Positions 4,201-7,455 of a stretch of DNA of 7,455 nt are shown one piece after another. Source of the stretch: Elusimicrobia bacterium CG03_land_8_20_14_0_80_50_18 (GTDB taxonomy: Bacteria > CG03). How positions within the stretch are numbered: position 1 is the first letter of the stretch; each line of letters starts with the position of its first letter. Location: NCBI GenBank assembly GCA_002780705.1, contig PEUP01000032.1, forward strand, positions 1 to 7,455. The letters run 5' to 3'. The position numbers were made by a program, and so were the translations under genes. Under the pieces are notes generated by a model. That model saw only the letters and a list, made by a program, of their open reading frames with translations. It made no database searches and was not told where the DNA came from.

Positions 4201-6827
4201 CACGCGTCAAGAGACCTGAGGAATTCGGCGGTTTTTTCTTTTTTTGAATTGAAATTCGCCAGAAGCTCTTTTTTCTGCTCCACCACATCCGCTGACGCGG
4301 AATTTATGAAATTAGAGTTGGTCAGCAGCGCTTCAAGTTTTGCCGTGTGTTCTTCTATCTTTTCTATCTCCAGCTCCGCGCGCGCTCTCTCCGCTTTTAT
4401 GTCAATGATATCCGAAACGGGCACAGAGCATTTGAGAAAGGGCGTCGCGAAATTCGCGGCGCCGCTGCCGGGAGCCGGACCGAATTCCAGAGATTCAGCT
4501 CTTGTCAGAGGCAGAATAAAATATTCCGCCTCAGAAAGTTTTTTAGCGAAAGCTTCCTCTGTATCCACGATTATCCGCACAGGAGCGGAGGCGGGTATGG
4601 CAAGCCGCGAACGGATGTTGCGCAGGCCCTGAATGAGCTCAAATATCGCGGACATATCCTCTCTGGCGCCGGGAAAAGAAACTTCCGCTGACGGCCAGGC
4701 GCAGTCCATGATGCTTGACGGATCATCAGCGCCTTTGATCCGCCCGTAGATTTTTTCCGTTATGAAAGGGATGACCGGATGCATCACGATTAGAGTTTCC
4801 CTGAATATCCTTCGGACAATCCCCGCGGAGATACCGCCGGAACGCAATTTCAATATCTCAAGATACCAGTCGCAGAAAGAACCCCAGAAAAATTCCCACA
4901 TCACCCGCGCGTATCTGGCGAGGTCGTAGGAATCTATGGCATCTTCCGCGGATTTTATAAAAGAGGAGAATTCGGACACTATCCATCTGTCGGCCAAAGA
5001 TTCCGCTTTTGCCATATCAACCACGGCTTCGAAGCCTTCGCGTTCCACAACGACCGCGGCGTTTGAGATCTTATTCATAAAATTCCTTGAGGCGATAAAA
5101 TTCTCTTCGGCCGCGAGCAGGTCATGGCCCGGAACGGCCTGTTTTGTGAGCGAATACCTGAGACTATCCACACCGTATTTGGAAGTCACTTTCAGCGGAT
5201 CTATGGTGTTACCCAGAGATTTTGACATTTTCTTCCCGTGACGGTCGCGCACGATGCCGTGTATGTAAACATCCGAAAAGGGAATGTCTCCCGCGAATTT
5301 AATGCCCATCATGAGCATCCGGGCGACCCAGAGATAAAGTATCTCGTGCCCTGTGACAAGAACGGAAGTCGGATAATAATATTCCAGCTCGGGCGTCTTC
5401 TCCGGCCAGCCGAAGACTTCAAAAGGCCACATCCCCGACGAAAACCATGTGTCCAGCACATCCGGGTCCTGAAATATATCCGCACTTCCGCAGACGGGGC
5501 ATTTAGAAGGTTTTTCCGCGGACACTATGACGCCGGCCTCTTCTCCCGATGAACGGGACTGACAGTCCCTGCAATAATACACAGGCAGCCTGTGCCCCCA
5601 CCATATCTGGCGCGAAAGGCACCAGTCCCTTATCTCCCCGAGGAAGTTCAGAAAAGGTTTTTGGAAGTGTCCGGGATAGAAGCGGACACGCCCGTCATCA
5701 AGAGCTTTGATCGCCGGAGCGGCCAGCTCTTTCATTTCCAGAAACCACTGAAGTGACAGCATGGGCTCTATCGCCTCGCCGCAGCGGTAGCACACCGATA
5801 CGGAATGTTTCAATTCCTCTGTTTTTTCAAGGAAGCCCTGCTCTTCCAGCATCGCGCAGACTTTTTTTCGCGCTTCGTATCTGTTCAAACCCGCGAATTC
5901 AGCGCCGGCAAGCGGGGTCATCGTCCCCTTCTCGTCTATCACTTTGATCGTCGCGAGTTTCTGACGGACTCCTATATCAAAATCCGTAAAATCGTGCGCG
6001 GGCGTCACCTTAACGGCTCCGGTGCCGAAGGCGGCCTCCACCGCGCTGTCGGCCACGACGGGGATTTTCCTTCCTGTCAAAGGAAGTATCAGCGTCTTGC
6101 CGACAAAAGCGGCCAGCCGAGCGTCTTCGGGATTGACCGCCACGGCCGTGTCGCCCAGCATCGTCTCCGGACGCGTGGTGGCCACGACCAGCCATTTGCC
6201 TTTTTCTCCGGCAACGGGATATCTTATATACCAGAGTTTGCCCATCTCGTCCTTATACTCCACCTCTATGTCGGACAGCGCCGTCCCGCAGCGGACACAG
6301 TGGTTGATGAGACGATGGCCCCTGTATATTTTGCCTTCTTCATAAAGCCTGACAAAAGCTTCCGTGACCGCCCGGGAGCAGGTCTCATCCATTGTGAAAT
6401 GTATATTGTCCCAATCGCAGGCGCAGCCCAGTTTTTTTAACTGTTCAAGAATGGAACCGCCATATAGCTGTTTCCATTCGTTCACGCGGCGGAGGAACTC
6501 TTCCCTGCCCATGTCGAGCCTGTTTTTCCCTTCTCTGGCGAGTTCCTTTTCCACGACATTCTGCGTGGCGATCCCGCCGTGATCCGTGCCGGGCGCCCAT
6601 TTTACATTCATACCCCGCAGTTTGGCCGAGCGGATGAGAATATCCTGAAGAGTGTTGTTGAGGGCGTGGCCCATGTGCAAACGCCCGGTCACATTCGGCG
6701 GCGGAATGGCTATTGAAAACGCTTTTCTCCCGTCGGGAGTTCCGGCGAATTTCTTAGACTCTTCCCATGTTTTATAAATCGCATCTTCAAAACCCGGCGC
6801 GTATTTTGTCGTCTGTTTATTTTCCAT
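4200..6827 (-). CDS. valS: Valyl-tRNA synthetase (class I)
   Basis: ValRS joins valine to tRNA-Val in the cytoplasm using ATP, and clears mischarged threonine in an editing domain. The 875 residues from the ATG at 6827 match the usual length. Visible in order: PPPNVTGRLHMGHALNNTLQ with the HIGH-type motif HMGH (51-54); GTDHGGIATQ (80-89); the CP1 editing domain with TTRPETMLGD (217-226) and AHDFTDFDIG (277-286); Cys pairs CYRCG (346-350), CRDC (419-422) and CPVCG (443-447) that suggest zinc knuckles; DVLDTWFSSG; and KMSKS (533-537). An anticodon-binding region and a C-terminal coiled-coil arm from about residue 800 (RARAELEIEKIEEHTAKLEA) complete it. A GTG at 6854 would add nine residues, but MENKQTTKYAPG is the more natural start. 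GGAGG lies about 15 bases upstream, rather far. The gene overlaps the HD-GYP gene by 11 bases. It looks intact and is presumably essential. Confidence 0.97.
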   Translation of the reverse strand: MENKQTTKYAPGFEDAIYKTWEESKKFAGTPDGRKAFSIAIPPPNVTGRLHMGHALNNTLQDILIRSAKLRGMNVKWAPGTDHGGIATQNVVEKELAREGKNRLDMGREEFLRRVNEWKQLYGGSILEQLKKLGCACDWDNIHFTMDETCSRAVTEAFVRLYEEGKIYRGHRLINHCVRCGTALSDIEVEYKDEMGKLWYIRYPVAGEKGKWLVVATTRPETMLGDTAVAVNPEDARLAAFVGKTLILPLTGRKIPVVADSAVEAAFGTGAVKVTPAHDFTDFDIGVRQKLATIKVIDEKGTMTPLAGAEFAGLNRYEARKKVCAMLEEQGFLEKTEELKHSVSVCYRCGEAIEPMLSLQWFLEMKELAAPAIKALDDGRVRFYPGHFQKPFLNFLGEIRDWCLSRQIWWGHRLPVYYCRDCQSRSSGEEAGVIVSAEKPSKCPVCGSADIFQDPDVLDTWFSSGMWPFEVFGWPEKTPELEYYYPTSVLVTGHEILYLWVARMLMMGIKFAGDIPFSDVYIHGIVRDRHGKKMSKSLGNTIDPLKVTSKYGVDSLRYSLTKQAVPGHDLLAAEENFIASRNFMNKISNAAVVVEREGFEAVVDMAKAESLADRWIVSEFSSFIKSAEDAIDSYDLARYARVMWEFFWGSFCDWYLEILKLRSGGISAGIVRRIFRETLIVMHPVIPFITEKIYGRIKGADDPSSIMDCAWPSAEVSFPGAREDMSAIFELIQGLRNIRSRLAIPASAPVRIIVDTEEAFAKKLSEAEYFILPLTRAESLEFGPAPGSGAANFATPFLKCSVPVSDIIDIKAERARAELEIEKIEEHTAKLEALLTNSNFINSASADVVEQKKELLANFNSKKEKTAEFLRSLDA

Positions 6828-7455
6828 AATACTTCGAGAAGGCCTCCACCACACTGCTCTGCGCCGGGCTGAACTCGGATGATAAAATCACTCTGTAGAA
6901 ATCCTCCAGACTGTATTTTTTCAGGAGCTCAGCGTCTTCCGAAACAATGACAAAATTTTCTGCTTTTTCAAGATTGATGCCCCGCGCGATATCAAGGAGA
7001 CTGATTTTAAAAAAAGCGCCGACGCAGACGGGATCAAATTTGGCGCCGGTTCCTTCCTTTAAAATATTGAGCACGCCCAGAAGCGGCATCGGCTCCCTGT
7101 AATGCCTCTTTGATGTCAGCGCGTCAAACACATCGCTCACGGCGATTATCCTCGCGAAAAAAGGTATCGCCGCGCCTTTAATCCCGCGGGGATAACCGCT
7201 CCCGTCAACATTTTCATGGTGCGAGGCGGCAATCTCCGGAATCTGGCGGAATTCTCTCTTAAAATGTATTTTACCGAGTATCTCGCGTGTGAAAACCGTG
7301 TGATTTTTTATCTGCTCAAATTCTTCGGCGCTGAGTTTACCCGGTTTGGCGAGTATGCACTCCCTCACCCCGATCTTGCCCATGTCATGCATCCACGAAG
7401 CGTATTTCAGCAGTTCAAGCTCATGAGCGAAAAGGAGCATGGCCTCTCCGGTCTT
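6817..7455 (-). CDS. HD-GYP-domain protein, probable cyclic-di-GMP phosphodiesterase, N-terminus missing
   Basis: The frame is open through the window edge (KTGEA precedes the first Met at 7440), so the real start and any sensor or receiver domain lie outside; 212 residues are visible. The HD-GYP catalytic core is clear: WMHDMGKIGV (21-30, HD pair at 23-24), ILAKPGKLSAEEFEQIKNHT (34-53), SHHENVDGSGYPRGIKG (78-94, with GYP at 87-89), IPFFARIIAVSDVFDALTS (97-115) and KRHYREP. All expected metal-binding His/Asp positions in the visible part are present, so hydrolysis of cyclic-di-GMP, via pGpG to GMP, is likely. About 75 C-terminal residues (138-212) follow the core and are unrecognised. Such enzymes govern the switch between motility, attachment and other signalling outputs. 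It overlaps valS by 11 bases and heads the visible part of the operon. Confidence 0.93.
   Translation of the reverse strand, partial: KTGEAMLLFAHELELLKYASWMHDMGKIGVRECILAKPGKLSAEEFEQIKNHTVFTREILGKIHFKREFRQIPEIAASHHENVDGSGYPRGIKGAAIPFFARIIAVSDVFDALTSKRHYREPMPLLGVLNILKEGTGAKFDPVCVGAFFKISLLDIARGINLEKAENFVIVSEDAELLKKYSLEDFYRVILSSEFSPAQSSVVEAFSKYYGK

Noticed and set aside
5805..6440. Long plus-strand open frame (211 codons) opposite valS
   Set aside because: Shadow of a highly conserved coding sequence; the product has no recognisable features.
6828..6854. GTG start giving a nine-residue longer ValRS
   Set aside because: The added residues MWWRPSRSI are unlike ValRS N-termini, and the ATG at 6827 gives the usual MENKQ-type beginning.

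Overview
The window reads as one bacterial chromosome segment in which every supportable gene lies on the minus strand. The right half is conserved housekeeping DNA and the left third is an A+T-richer accessory region. Signal peptides, a periplasm-facing membrane protein and a possible outer-membrane-protein fragment suggest a diderm (Gram-negative-type) bacterium. The tightly overlapping genes and short palindromic repeats would fit an environmental or candidate-phylum lineage, but I cannot place it further.

Right to left, in transcription order: an HD-GYP cyclic-di-GMP phosphodiesterase cut by the window edge (7455-6817), valyl-tRNA synthetase valS (6827-4200), an unrecognised secreted, C-terminally anchored 474-residue protein (4200-2776) and RNase PH rph (2804-2091). 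Each overlaps the next by 1 to 29 bases, so these four are very probably one operon joining signalling, tRNA charging, an envelope protein and tRNA 3'-end trimming. Its promoter is outside the window.

The operon ends in a repeat block (2001-2095): two copies of a 30-base palindromic unit, the second interrupted by a separate 21-base hairpin. The outermost copy supplies the rph stop codon. Directly after it comes a near-consensus sigma-70 promoter driving a type II toxin-antitoxin pair: a ribbon-helix-helix antitoxin (1924-1682) followed by a MazF/PemK endoribonuclease (1697-1359), overlapping by 16 bases.

Beyond the toxin the DNA looks eroded or mobile. A short secreted protein (1214-882) has its own promoter, placed so close that the transcript may be leaderless. 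Its reading frame continues for about 40 codons after an in-frame stop, which suggests a truncated envelope protein. Next are an unrecognised 216-residue protein (775-125), bounded by imperfect direct repeats, and the start of another gene (128 to the edge) coupled to it by an ATGA overlap and carrying a GGGACGGTTCC-type palindrome in its first codons. No RNA gene, CRISPR array, transposase or integrase was seen. No clearly new system can be claimed; the best leads are the nested palindromes, the repeat-bounded 216-residue gene and the conserved-looking unknown protein between valS and rph.
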